A stretch of 15,253 bases of DNA from RGIG426 sp045643425 (lineage in GTDB: Bacteria > Bacillota > Clostridia > Oscillospirales > Acutalibacteraceae). The stretch lies in contig JAZUKW010000086.1 in NCBI GenBank assembly GCA_045643425.1, positions 1 to 15,253 on the forward strand, given 5' to 3'. The notes beneath the pieces are model-generated. The model had not been told where the DNA came from and searched no databases. It saw only the letters and a program-made list of their open reading frames with translations. The translations under genes and the position numbers were made by a program. Shown in pieces: positions 1 to 6,402 of this stretch (positions are counted from its first letter, which is position 1; every line of letters begins with the position of its first letter).

Positions 1-45
1 GTTCCGGGTATCATCGAAGAATTGCGTGCGCAGGGGGAGGAATAA
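1..45 (+). CDS. C-terminal end of a small hydrogenase subunit, probably NuoE-like (HydC)
   Basis: Only the last 14 codons (VPGIIEELRAQGEE) and the TAA stop at 43-45 lie in the window. The stop is 3 bp before the hydB start, and the hydB Shine-Dalgarno sequence lies inside this reading frame, so the two are in one operon. In clostridial electron-bifurcating hydrogenase operons the gene before the NuoF-like subunit is usually a NuoE-like or thioredoxin-like [2Fe-2S] protein, and a short acidic C-terminal helix would fit NuoE. That identity is inferred from position; 14 residues cannot prove it. Confidence 0.5.
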   Translation, partial: VPGIIEELRAQGEE

Positions 46-48
46 GCG

Positions 49-1929
49 ATGATTAAAACCTTTGAAGAACTCGAATCCAAACAGGTTGCTTGTTCCAAGT
101 GCCTCGACGGTAAATTTGCCGGCGAAGACGGCAAGCGCGCCATCGTCCTTTGCGGCGGTACCGGCTGCCTTTCCTCCAACTCCGCGGAGATCCTCGAGCG
201 GTTCGAGAAGCTGGTCGCCGAAAAAGGTCTGTCCGACAAGGTGACCGTCAACCAGGTCGGCTGCTTCGGCTTCTGCTCGCAGGGCCCGTTCGTCAAGATC
301 TATCCGGAGGATACGCTGTATCGTATGGTGAAGATCGAAGACGTGGACGAGATCATCGAGAAAGACATCGAGGGCGGCGAGGTCGTCGAGCGTCTGCTTT
401 ACGTCGATCCGTCGACGAAAGAGAAAGTCGCCAAGCAGGACGACATCACGTTCTATAAAAAACAGCACCGTATCGCGCTTCACGGCTGCGGTCAGATCAA
501 CCCCGAAAACATCGAGGAAGCCCTCGGTGCGGGCGCGTTCAAGGGCCTTGCCCGTGCGCTGCAAATGGATCGCAAGGACGTCGTGGACGAGGTTCTTGCC
601 TCCGGCATCCGCGGTCGCGGCGGCGCCGGCTTCCCGACCGGCCGCAAATGGATGTTTGCCATGAACGGCGACGGCGACAAATACGTCGTCTGCAACGGTG
701 ACGAGGGCGACCCGGGCGCGTTTATGGACCGCTCCATCCTCGAAGGCAACCCGCTTGCCGTTATCGAGGGTATGATGATCGCCGGTTACGCCATCGGCGC
801 GCAGAACGGTTACTTCTACGTTCGCGCCGAGTATCCGATCGCGGTCAACCGTCTGAAAATTGCGATCAAGCAAGCCGAAGAGCTCGGTCTCCTCGGCGAT
901 AACATCTTGGGCTCCGGCTTCTCCTTCCGCGCGCACATCCGCCTCGGCGCGGGTGCGTTCGTCTGCGGCGAAGAGACGGCGCTCCTCAACTCCATTCAGG
1001 GTCAGCGCGGTATGCCGCGTCCGCGTCCGCCGTTCCCGGCGGTCAAAGGTCTGTGGGATCGCCCGACCGTTGTGAACAACGTCGAGACCCTCGCCTGCAT
1101 CCCGTACATCCTGCGTGAGGGCGCGGCGAAATTTGCCGAGTGCGGTACCGAGAAGTCCAAGGGCACGAAGGTGTTTGCGCTTGGCGGCAAGATCAACAAC
1201 GTCGGCCTTGTCGAGGTTCCGATGGGCACTACGCTCCGCGAACTCATCTACGACATCGGCGGCGGCGTGCCGAACGGCAAAAAATTCAAAGCGATCCAAA
1301 CCGGCGGCCCGTCCGGCGGTTGCCTTACCGAAAAAGATCTCGATGCGGAAATCGACTTCGATAACCTCGTTGCCAAGGGCTCGATGATGGGCTCCGGCGG
1401 CGCGATCGTTATGGACGAGGATAACTGCATGGTCGACGTGGCAAAATTCTATATGGAATTCATTTGCGACGAGTCCTGCGGTAAATGCTCGCCCTGCCGT
1501 ATCGGCACGAAACGTATGCTCGAGTATTTGACCAAAATCACCGAGGGCAAAGCCACGATGGAAGACCTGACCCAGCTCGAGGAGCTGGCGGCGACTATCA
1601 AGGCCGGCTCTCTGTGCGCGCTCGGTCAGACCGCCGCCAACCCGGTGCTGTCGACGCTGACCCACTTCCGCGACGAGTATATTGCCCACATCGTGGACAA
1701 AAAATGCCCGGCCGGTGTGTGCAAGAACCTCATGCAGTACGTCATCAACAAAGATAAGTGCTTTGGCTGCGGCGCTTGCGCGAAACAGTGCCCGGTGGGT
1801 GCGATTTCCAAGACCGACTATATTGCCGAAGGCAAAAAACTGCCGGCGCTCGAGATCGACCCGCAGAAGTGCATCAAGTGCGGTATGTGCGTAGCGACCT
1901 GCAAATTCGGCGCGATCGAGAAGAAATAA
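49..1929 (+). CDS. hydB: NADH-dependent electron-bifurcating [FeFe]-hydrogenase, NuoF-like flavoprotein subunit
   Basis: Cytoplasmic NuoF-like subunit that binds NADH and FMN; in the HydABC family this is where electrons are split or merged between NAD and ferredoxin. The 626-aa protein has three parts. A thioredoxin-like [2Fe-2S] domain has C35, C40, C72 and C76. The NuoF core has the glycine-rich GRGGAGFPTG (189-198), NGDEGDPGAFMDR (216-228) and GEETALLNS (307-315), followed by the [4Fe-4S] ligands C477, C480, C483 and C523. A C-terminal ferredoxin-like domain carries two CxxCxxCxxxC motifs (C571-C581, C608-C618). This full arrangement is the HydB/HndC form rather than complex I NuoF, which lacks both end domains. 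A GGGGGAGG Shine-Dalgarno at about 32-39 supports the ATG at 49. hydA follows after 14 bp. All expected cluster ligands are present. Confidence 0.95.
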   Translation: MIKTFEELESKQVACSKCLDGKFAGEDGKRAIVLCGGTGCLSSNSAEILERFEKLVAEKGLSDKVTVNQVGCFGFCSQGPFVKIYPEDTLYRMVKIEDVDEIIEKDIEGGEVVERLLYVDPSTKEKVAKQDDITFYKKQHRIALHGCGQINPENIEEALGAGAFKGLARALQMDRKDVVDEVLASGIRGRGGAGFPTGRKWMFAMNGDGDKYVVCNGDEGDPGAFMDRSILEGNPLAVIEGMMIAGYAIGAQNGYFYVRAEYPIAVNRLKIAIKQAEELGLLGDNILGSGFSFRAHIRLGAGAFVCGEETALLNSIQGQRGMPRPRPPFPAVKGLWDRPTVVNNVETLACIPYILREGAAKFAECGTEKSKGTKVFALGGKINNVGLVEVPMGTTLRELIYDIGGGVPNGKKFKAIQTGGPSGGCLTEKDLDAEIDFDNLVAKGSMMGSGGAIVMDEDNCMVDVAKFYMEFICDESCGKCSPCRIGTKRMLEYLTKITEGKATMEDLTQLEELAATIKAGSLCALGQTAANPVLSTLTHFRDEYIAHIVDKKCPAGVCKNLMQYVINKDKCFGCGACAKQCPVGAISKTDYIAEGKKLPALEIDPQKCIKCGMCVATCKFGAIEKK

Positions 1930-1943
1930 GGGGGATTACGACA

Positions 1944-3716
1944 ATGGCTTTAGTGAACATTAAAATTGAAGGGATTCCCTATCAGGTCGAGGAGGGCCTC
2001 ACCATCCTCGAAGCCGCCAAAAAATGCGGCTATGAGATCCCGTCTCTCTGCGCGTATAACCACGGCGAATGCAACCGCGGTTCCTGCCGCGTCTGCTTGG
2101 TGGAAGCCACCGGCGCGCGCGGTCTCGTGGCGTCTTGCGTGTACCCGGTGAACGAGGGTATGGAGATCACCATTTCCTCCCCGAAAGCGACGGCGGCGCG
2201 CCGCGCTTCGGTGGAGCTGCTGCTCTCCAACCACAACCGCAACTGCCAAGAGTGCGACAAAAACGAAAAATGCGAGCTGCTCCACGTGGCGCGTCTGACC
2301 GGTGCGCGCGAGGGGATGTTCCAGGGTTCTCAAACGCCGACCACGTTCGACGATCTGACCCCGAGCATCGTCCGCGACACCTCCAAATGCGTGCTGTGCG
2401 GCCGCTGCGTTGCCCGCTGCCAGAATGCGCACGGCAACGGCATCCTCGGCTTCGAAAACCGCGGCTTCAACACGATCGTTGCCCCGGCGGAGAACCGCAG
2501 CTTTATTGAGTCGCCGTGCATCATGTGCGGCCAGTGCATCAACGTCTGCCCGACCGGCGCGTTGATGGAAAAAAGCGAGATCGACAAGGTCGATGCGGCG
2601 ATGGCCGCCGGCAAATACGTGGTCGTGCAGACCGCGCCGGCTGTCCGTGCCGCCCTCGGCGAAGAGTTCGGCATGAAGATCGGCACTCCGGTGACCGGCA
2701 AAATGTGCGCCGCGCTCCGTCGCCTCGGCTTCAAGAAGGTGTTTGACACCAACTTTGCCGCCGACCTCACCATTATGGAGGAAGCCACCGAGCTGCTCGG
2801 CCGTATCAAGAACGGCGGTGCGCTGCCGATGATCACCTCCTGCTCGCCCGGCTGGATCAACTACGCCGAGTATTACTACGGCGATCAGCTCGATCACCTG
2901 TCCTCCTGCAAATCGCCGCACGAGATGTTCGGCGCGATCCTCAAGAGCTACTATGCCGAGAAGATCGGCGTGAAGCCGGAGGATATGTTCGTGGTGTCGA
3001 TCATGCCGTGTTCCTCCAAAAAATACGAGGAGCAGCGTCCGCAGCTTGTGACCAACGGCCTGCGTGACGTTGACGCCGTGCTGACCACCCGCGAGCTCGG
3101 CAAGCTCATCAAACGCTCCGGCATCAACTTCACGAAGCTGCCGGATGAAGACTTTGATGAGGACATCGTTCACGATTACACCGGTGCCGGCGTCATCTTC
3201 GGCGTGACCGGCGGCGTGATGGAGGCCGCGCTTCGCACCGCGTACTTTGTCCTCACCGGCAAAGAGCGCGAGGGCGTGGTGTTTAAAGAAGTCCGTGGCT
3301 TTGAGTCTATCCGCGAGGCGGAATTCGACCTCGCCGGTCAGAAGATCAAAGTGGCGGTCACCAGCGGTATGAAGGGTGCGAAAGTGCTGCTCGACCAAAT
3401 CCGCGAGGGCACGTCCCCCTACACCTTCATCGAGATCATGGGTTGCCCGGGCGGCTGCATCAACGGCGGCGGTCAGCCGTACGTCCGCGAGGCGTTCCTG
3501 CCGAACGAGGATGACGACATCCTCGACACCTATCAGGCGAAACGTGCCGCCGCGCTGTATAGCGAGGACGAGCGCCAAGAGCTTCGTCAGAGCCATAAGA
3601 ACCCGCAGGTGAAAGCGCTGTATGACGAGTTCCTCGGTGAGCCGAACTCCCACAAAGCGCACGAGCTGCTCCACACCACCTACAACAAAAACCGCGAGCG
3701 CTTCCCGCAGAAATAA
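1944..3716 (+). CDS. hydA: Electron-bifurcating [FeFe]-hydrogenase catalytic subunit
   Basis: Catalytic H2-evolving subunit of the HydABC complex, 590 aa from the ATG at 1944; an upstream in-frame extension would overlap hydB, and a G-rich Shine-Dalgarno (about 1930-1934) fits this start. Domains in order: plant-type [2Fe-2S] (C36, C48, C51, C65); the His-Cys [4Fe-4S] ligand set H97, C101, C104, C110; two ferredoxin [4Fe-4S] motifs (C149-C159 and C192-C202); then the H-cluster domain. Its three signatures are intact: TSCSPGW (C300), MPCSSKKYE (C356) and MGCPGGCINGGGQP (C501, C505). The C-terminal part (about 515-590) is the iron-hydrogenase small-subunit region, ending in a HKAHELLHT segment. 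There is no extra C-terminal [2Fe-2S] domain of the Thermotoga type. With HydB it should couple H2 formation to joint oxidation of NADH and reduced ferredoxin. Maturases HydEFG are not in the window. Confidence 0.96.
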   Translation: MALVNIKIEGIPYQVEEGLTILEAAKKCGYEIPSLCAYNHGECNRGSCRVCLVEATGARGLVASCVYPVNEGMEITISSPKATAARRASVELLLSNHNRNCQECDKNEKCELLHVARLTGAREGMFQGSQTPTTFDDLTPSIVRDTSKCVLCGRCVARCQNAHGNGILGFENRGFNTIVAPAENRSFIESPCIMCGQCINVCPTGALMEKSEIDKVDAAMAAGKYVVVQTAPAVRAALGEEFGMKIGTPVTGKMCAALRRLGFKKVFDTNFAADLTIMEEATELLGRIKNGGALPMITSCSPGWINYAEYYYGDQLDHLSSCKSPHEMFGAILKSYYAEKIGVKPEDMFVVSIMPCSSKKYEEQRPQLVTNGLRDVDAVLTTRELGKLIKRSGINFTKLPDEDFDEDIVHDYTGAGVIFGVTGGVMEAALRTAYFVLTGKEREGVVFKEVRGFESIREAEFDLAGQKIKVAVTSGMKGAKVLLDQIREGTSPYTFIEIMGCPGGCINGGGQPYVREAFLPNEDDDILDTYQAKRAAALYSEDERQELRQSHKNPQVKALYDEFLGEPNSHKAHELLHTTYNKNRERFPQK

Positions 3717-3727
3717 GTTTTCGCAAG

Positions 3728-3761
3728 AAAATCCCGCAGTTGAATGACTGCGGGATTTTTT
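3728..3761 (+). terminator. Rho-independent terminator of the hydrogenase operon
   Basis: A perfect 10-bp stem (ATCCCGCAGT at 3731-3740 with ACTGCGGGAT at 3747-3756, loop TGAATG) is followed by a run of T and extended by A/T pairs at its base. It lies 11 bp after the hydA stop and ends the operon before the next promoter. Confidence 0.93.
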
Positions 3762-3768
3762 GTTTCCC

Positions 3769-3797
3769 TTGACTTTACCCACAAAATCCCGTATACT
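3769..3797 (+). promoter_or_regulatory. Sigma-A promoter for the membrane protein / MBL hydrolase operon
   Basis: TTGACT (3769-3774), a 17-bp spacer, then TATACT (3792-3797). It starts immediately after the hydrogenase terminator and 26 bp before the ATG at 3823, so the leader is short. Confidence 0.85.
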
Positions 3798-3822
3798 GAA
3801 ACGGAAAAGTGAGGGATCGAGT

Positions 3823-4575
3823 ATGGCAAGAGAGATGGCTTTGGCGGGGGTGCCGAAAGAGGAGCTGGAGCGGGTGGAAGTCCCGCAGGAGCCGCAAACG
3901 CCGAAATCGAAATGGCAGAATTTTTGGTTTTATTATAAATGGTGGGTGGTGGCAGGTGCGTGCCTGCTCGCCATCATCGGTGTCGGCGTTTGGCAAGCCG
4001 CAACCCACGTGGAGCCGGATTATCCGATCGCCCTTGTGACGCGCGACGGCGTGTCCGAGGAGGGAATCACCGAGCTGGAAACGATGCTTCAGAGCTTCGG
4101 GCAGGATCTGAACGGCGACGGCAAAATCGTTGTTGAGGTCGAGGATCTGGCGCTGTCGCAATACGTGGGCGGCCGCAAAAATCCGCAGGCGGAGATGAAT
4201 TCCCAAAAAATTATGGCGTATCTTGTGTCCGCCGACGTGATGTTCTTTATTTTCGACAAGCCGAGCTACGACAACTATTTGGGCGACCTCAAAAAAGCCG
4301 GCGACATCGACGTGTTTTTTGACGACCTCGGCCGCGACGTGGCCGGCGTTGACAAGACGGAGAAATATTGGAATTGGAAAGACGACGCGCGTCGCACGGA
4401 ATATTGGGGCGCGGAGTTTCCGGAGGATCTGTATTTCGGCGTGCGCGCTGTGAGCGGCACGGCGGACAGCCCCGCCGCGATCGCCCGCCACGATAACGAC
4501 GTGGCGCTGCTGCAAGCGGTGCTGGACAACGATCCCATCCGGCTGCTTGACGAAACGAAAGCGTCGGCGACATGA
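3823..4575 (+). CDS. Membrane-anchored protein of unknown function, single N-terminal TM
   Basis: I do not recognise a named function. The 250-aa product starts at ATG 3823, with GAGGGA at 3811-3816 as ribosome binding site; the longer in-frame start at 3760 lies in the terminator and promoter and is rejected. A basic/aromatic stretch (KSKWQNFWFYYKWW, 28-41) precedes one hydrophobic helix (about 40-60). The rest (about 62-250) is acidic, soluble and probably outside the cell. It contains DLNGDGKI (95-102), which resembles an EF-hand/dockerin calcium loop, but only one copy is seen and its spacing may be coincidental. Proteins of this shape (YYKW-TM followed by an exported domain) are, as I recall, common among uncharacterised gut Clostridia genes. 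The stop overlaps the next start by 4 bp, implying translational coupling and possibly joint function with the exported hydrolase. Confidence 0.8.
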   Translation: MAREMALAGVPKEELERVEVPQEPQTPKSKWQNFWFYYKWWVVAGACLLAIIGVGVWQAATHVEPDYPIALVTRDGVSEEGITELETMLQSFGQDLNGDGKIVVEVEDLALSQYVGGRKNPQAEMNSQKIMAYLVSADVMFFIFDKPSYDNYLGDLKKAGDIDVFFDDLGRDVAGVDKTEKYWNWKDDARRTEYWGAEFPEDLYFGVRAVSGTADSPAAIARHDNDVALLQAVLDNDPIRLLDETKASAT

Positions 4576-5483
4576 GCAAAACCAAACGAAGAAGCCGCGT
4601 AAAGCTGTTTTTTGTCACCGCCGGATTTTTGCTGTTGGTGGCGGCCGCTGTGTTGTGGCGGCTGTGTCCGCCCGCTACGTGGAACGAGCCGCCGCAGGTG
4701 CGCACTGAGGATACGCTGACCGTTCGGTTTTTGGACGTGGGGCAGGGCGACTGCGCTCTGCTTACCGTGAACGACACCGCGGTGCTTGTGGATGCGGGAA
4801 CGGTGGAGCGCCCGAACCTTGTGGCGGAGCTGGTCACCTCTTATGGGATCACCGAGCTGGACGCGGTCATCGTCAGTCACCCTCACGCCGATCACCTCGG
4901 CGGGCTGCCGGCGATACTGAAAAAGCTGGCGGTAAAAACGGTGTATATGCAAACGCCGCCGGAGGGCTTGGCGGTCGAGGGGCAGTATTACGAAAAAACG
5001 CTGGCGCTTCTTTCCGAGAAGAACGTAAAAACCGTTGAACCGACGGCAGGCGACACGTTTTCGGTGGGCGAGATCGGGTTTTCGGTGCTCGGGCCGCTGG
5101 CGGAGACGGCGGAGGATCTTAACGACCTGTCGCTGTGCGTGCGTGCCGATTACGGCGCGCGGAAATTCCTCTTTTGCGGGGATATGACCGCCGAGGAGGA
5201 GAAAACGCTTTTGCAAGTGGACGACGGGCTCTCCGCCGACGTGCTGAAAGCGGCACACCACGGCTCCGGCGGATCGAGCAGCCGCGAATTTTTGGAGGCG
5301 GTGCGCCCTGCGATCGCGGTGGTGTCCTGCGGACGCTACAACGACTACGGTCATCCGCACGCATCGGCGCTTATGCGCCTTACGGCGGTGGGCGCGACCG
5401 TATACCGCACCGACAAGCAGGGAACGGTGACGGTGGTAACGGACGGAAAGACGCTCACGGTATCGACCGAAAAAGAAGAATAG
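4572..5483 (+). CDS. ComEC/Rec2-like metallo-beta-lactamase-fold hydrolase, membrane-anchored
   Basis: A 303-aa protein with one N-terminal hydrophobic helix (about 11-31) and an external metallo-beta-lactamase domain of the ComEC C-terminal type. Visible motifs: DVGQGD (55-60), VDAG (73-76), the zinc-binding HPHADH (103-108), NDLSL (164-168), the metal ligand in FCGDMT (D204), AHHGSGGSS (228-236) and a C-terminal GHPH (260-263). It lacks the competence channel membrane domain of full ComEC, so it is a stand-alone exported nuclease/phosphodiesterase-like relative; the substrate is unknown. The ATG at 4572 overlaps the previous stop (ATGA) and has no strong Shine-Dalgarno, which points to translational coupling. 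A terminator follows one base after the stop. Confidence 0.88.
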   Translation: MSKTKRRSRVKLFFVTAGFLLLVAAAVLWRLCPPATWNEPPQVRTEDTLTVRFLDVGQGDCALLTVNDTAVLVDAGTVERPNLVAELVTSYGITELDAVIVSHPHADHLGGLPAILKKLAVKTVYMQTPPEGLAVEGQYYEKTLALLSEKNVKTVEPTAGDTFSVGEIGFSVLGPLAETAEDLNDLSLCVRADYGARKFLFCGDMTAEEEKTLLQVDDGLSADVLKAAHHGSGGSSSREFLEAVRPAIAVVSCGRYNDYGHPHASALMRLTAVGATVYRTDKQGTVTVVTDGKTLTVSTEKEE

Positions 5484-5512
5484 AAAAAGAGGTGCGCTCG
5501 CACCTCTTTTTT
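5484..5512 (+). terminator. Rho-independent terminator after the MBL hydrolase gene
   Basis: AGAGGTGCG (5488-5496) pairs with CGCACCTCT (5499-5507). The stem is extended by an A run before and a T run after it, and it begins directly behind the stop codon. Confidence 0.9.
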
Positions 5513-5621
5513 AGGTATATATAGGTTTTGAAAAACGAACGCGAGGCACTTGCCCGCCCGCTTTTTCGGCGGTATACGGAATGTGCTGTCGAAAAGTTTT
5601 TCGGAATTTCCGATTTTCTTC

Positions 5622-5650
5622 TTGACATTTGCGTTTCTCCGTGGTATAGT
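5622..5650 (+). promoter_or_regulatory. Promoter of tRNA-Tyr
   Basis: Consensus TTGACA (5622-5627), a 17-bp spacer and TATAGT (5645-5650), placed 24 bp before the mature tRNA 5' end. The stretch upstream (5513-5621) shows no gene, only a small inverted repeat (CGAAAA/TTTTCG around 5590-5603). Confidence 0.9.
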
Positions 5651-5674
5651 AATCTTCGTTGCAAAACGGAATAT

Positions 5675-5759
5675 GGGAGTGTTCCCGAGTGGCCAAAGGG
5701 GGCAGACTGTAAATCTGTTGTCAGTGACTTCGGTGGTCCGAATCCACCCGCTCCCACCA
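5675..5759 (+). tRNA. tRNA-Tyr (anticodon GUA)
   Basis: An 85-nt class II tRNA. The acceptor stem GGGAGTG (5675-5681) pairs with CGCTCCC (5749-5755) with one G-U pair. The anticodon stem GCAGA/TCTGT (5702-5706/5714-5718) holds the loop CTGTAAA with anticodon GTA at 5709-5711. A long variable arm (about 5719-5731) is typical of bacterial tRNA-Tyr. The T arm is GGTGG/CCACC (5732-5736/5744-5748). The discriminator A (5756) and the CCA end (5757-5759) are encoded. Confidence 0.97.
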
Positions 5760-5761
5760 GC

Positions 5762-5801
5762 AAAAAAGTCTCTTTTGTCTTCCGACAAAAGAGACTTTTT
5801 T
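5762..5801 (+). terminator. Terminator of the tRNA-Tyr unit, 18-bp perfect stem
   Basis: Positions 5762-5779 and 5784-5801 are perfectly complementary around the loop TTCC, with A6 at the start and T6 at the end, so it can work in both directions. Its apical part (TTGTC-TTCC-GACAA) closely matches the apical part of the two identical terminators at 6039 and 7194. Confidence 0.9.
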
Positions 5802-5803
5802 GA

Positions 5804-5972
5804 ACGATGTGTTCCGCAAGCGGAACGTGATGTGCCTTGCGGCGTGATGTTCGCCTACGGCGAGTGATGTGCCTGCGGGCGTGGGTGGAACACATCACAT
5901 CACTTTTGCGAAGCAAAAACATCACTGCAAGTAAAACGAGCAACATCACTTGCCCGTCAGGGCAAACATCAC
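5804..5972. repeat. Hairpin array 1: GTGATGT spacers inverting to ACATCAC
   Basis: Short palindromes alternate with a conserved 7-nt spacer. Left-half spacers: 5804-5810 (ACGATGT, imperfect), 5827-5833, 5844-5850 and 5864-5870, all others GTGATGT. Right-half spacers, all ACATCAC: 5892-5898, 5897-5903, 5919-5925, 5943-5949 and 5966-5972. Between them lie unrelated but self-complementary units: GTTCCG-CAAG-CGGAAC (5811-5826), TCGCC-TAC-GGCGA (5851-5863), TTTTGC-GAA-GCAAAA (5904-5918), TTGCCC-GTCA-GGGCAA (5950-5965), plus two with only 3-bp arms (5834-5843, 5871-5880) and one decayed unit (5926-5942). The spacers of the two halves are reverse complements, so the whole array could also fold as one large branched structure. 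No open reading frame with coding character or Shine-Dalgarno is present. Function unknown; a mobile palindromic intergenic repeat is the leading inference. Confidence 0.85.
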
Positions 5973-6038
5973 TTTTTATCCCGCAGGTTCAACACCATCT
6001 GCCGATTTGTCGAAAATATCTTTTTCGTAGTCCAATCA

Positions 6039-6073
6039 CAGAAAAAGGACTTGTCTTTCGACAAGTCCTTTTT
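6039..6073. terminator. Terminator-like hairpin, exact duplicate of 7194-7228
   Basis: The 14-bp arms at 6042-6055 and 6060-6073 pair around TTTC, with A5 leading in and T5 leading out, so it can work in either direction. All 35 bp recur identically at 7194-7228. No gene ends just upstream of this copy, so it separates the two hairpin arrays rather than closing a visible gene. Between array 1 and this element (5973-6038) I see only a weak CGAAAA/TTTTCG hairpin (6011-6026). Confidence 0.8.
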
Positions 6074-6270
6074 CTTATCCAAGCCGCAGGCTTGGCATAT
6101 CATCCGCCGTAAGGCGGTATATCATCCACAACGGCAATGCCGTTGTGGCATATCATCACGCCATGGGCGTGTATAAAATCTTCCTGCGGCTTGATGATAT
6201 ACAGCACTTCGTGCTGATGATATACCATTCCTACGGAATGGATGATATACAAGGCTTCGCCTTGATTTAG
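6074..6270. repeat. Hairpin array 2: ATATCATC spacers inverting to GATGATAT
   Basis: Left-half spacers: 6096-6104 and 6149-6157 (CATATCATC), 6118-6126 (TATATCATC), 6171-6180 (decayed GTATAAAATC). Right-half spacers are GATGATATAC at 6193-6202, 6216-6225 and 6241-6250, with a remnant at 6264-6270. Hairpins: CCAAGCC-GCA-GGCTTGG (6079-6095), CCGCC-GTAA-GGCGG (6104-6117), a 10-bp stem CCACAACGGC/GCCGTTGTGG (6126-6148), ACGCC-ATG-GGCGT (6158-6170), AGCAC-TTC-GTGCT (6203-6215), CATTCC-TAC-GGAATG (6226-6240), AAGGC-TTC-GCCTT (6251-6263). CCTGCGGCTT (6183-6192), next to the switch point, is the exact reverse complement of AAGCCGCAGG (6081-6090) at the left end. Non-coding; function unknown. Confidence 0.87.
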
Positions 6271-6328
6271 TTGCTTTTAGCGTGACAAACCATACCGCAG
6301 GGAAACACTTTTCACCGCCCTGCGCCAT

Positions 6329-6347
6329 ACGCAACCACGGGTTGCGT
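6329..6347. promoter_or_regulatory. Inverted repeat upstream of the XRE regulator promoter (possible operator)
   Basis: ACGCAACC-ACG-GGTTGCGT is a perfect 8-bp inverted repeat covering roughly the -35 region of the promoter below. An autoregulatory operator for the adjacent XRE protein is plausible but inferred; it could equally be a leftover hairpin of the neighbouring array. A second inverted repeat, CGCAGGG/CCCTGCG (6296-6302/6318-6324), lies upstream. Confidence 0.4.
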
Positions 6348-6365
6348 GCAATTTCCGAATTTCTA

Positions 6366-6374
6366 TGCTATACT
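6366..6374 (+). promoter_or_regulatory. Extended -10 promoter of the XRE/zinc-ribbon gene
   Basis: TGCTATACT is an extended -10 element 28 bp before the GTG start. No good -35 is found at 17 bp, which suits an extended -10 promoter or one governed by a bound regulator. Confidence 0.6.
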
Positions 6375-6402
6375 GTAATAAAACAGGGCGGGAGGTGTTC
6401 TT

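Noticed and set aside
95..102. Not a DNA position: residues 95-102 (DLNGDGKI) of the protein at 3823-4575, considered as a dockerin domain
   Set aside because: Dockerins need two such repeats with a linker; only one loop is visible, so it is mentioned as a resemblance only.
1950..3782. 610-codon open frame on the minus strand opposite hydA
   Set aside because: It is a shadow of hydA in high-GC DNA: the product is rich in Ala, Arg, His and Val without recognisable domains, and hydA has every expected motif.
4275..5360. 361-codon minus-strand open frame opposite the membrane protein and MBL genes
   Set aside because: Antisense shadow; the plus-strand MBL frame has a complete set of family motifs.
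5837..6112. 91-codon plus-strand open frame through the hairpin arrays
   Set aside because: It translates repeats and a terminator; no Shine-Dalgarno and no protein-like composition.
5804..6270. CRISPR array
   Set aside because: The constant parts are only 7-10 nt, they switch to the reverse complement mid-array, and the variable parts are self-complementary hairpins of unequal length. No cas genes are present.
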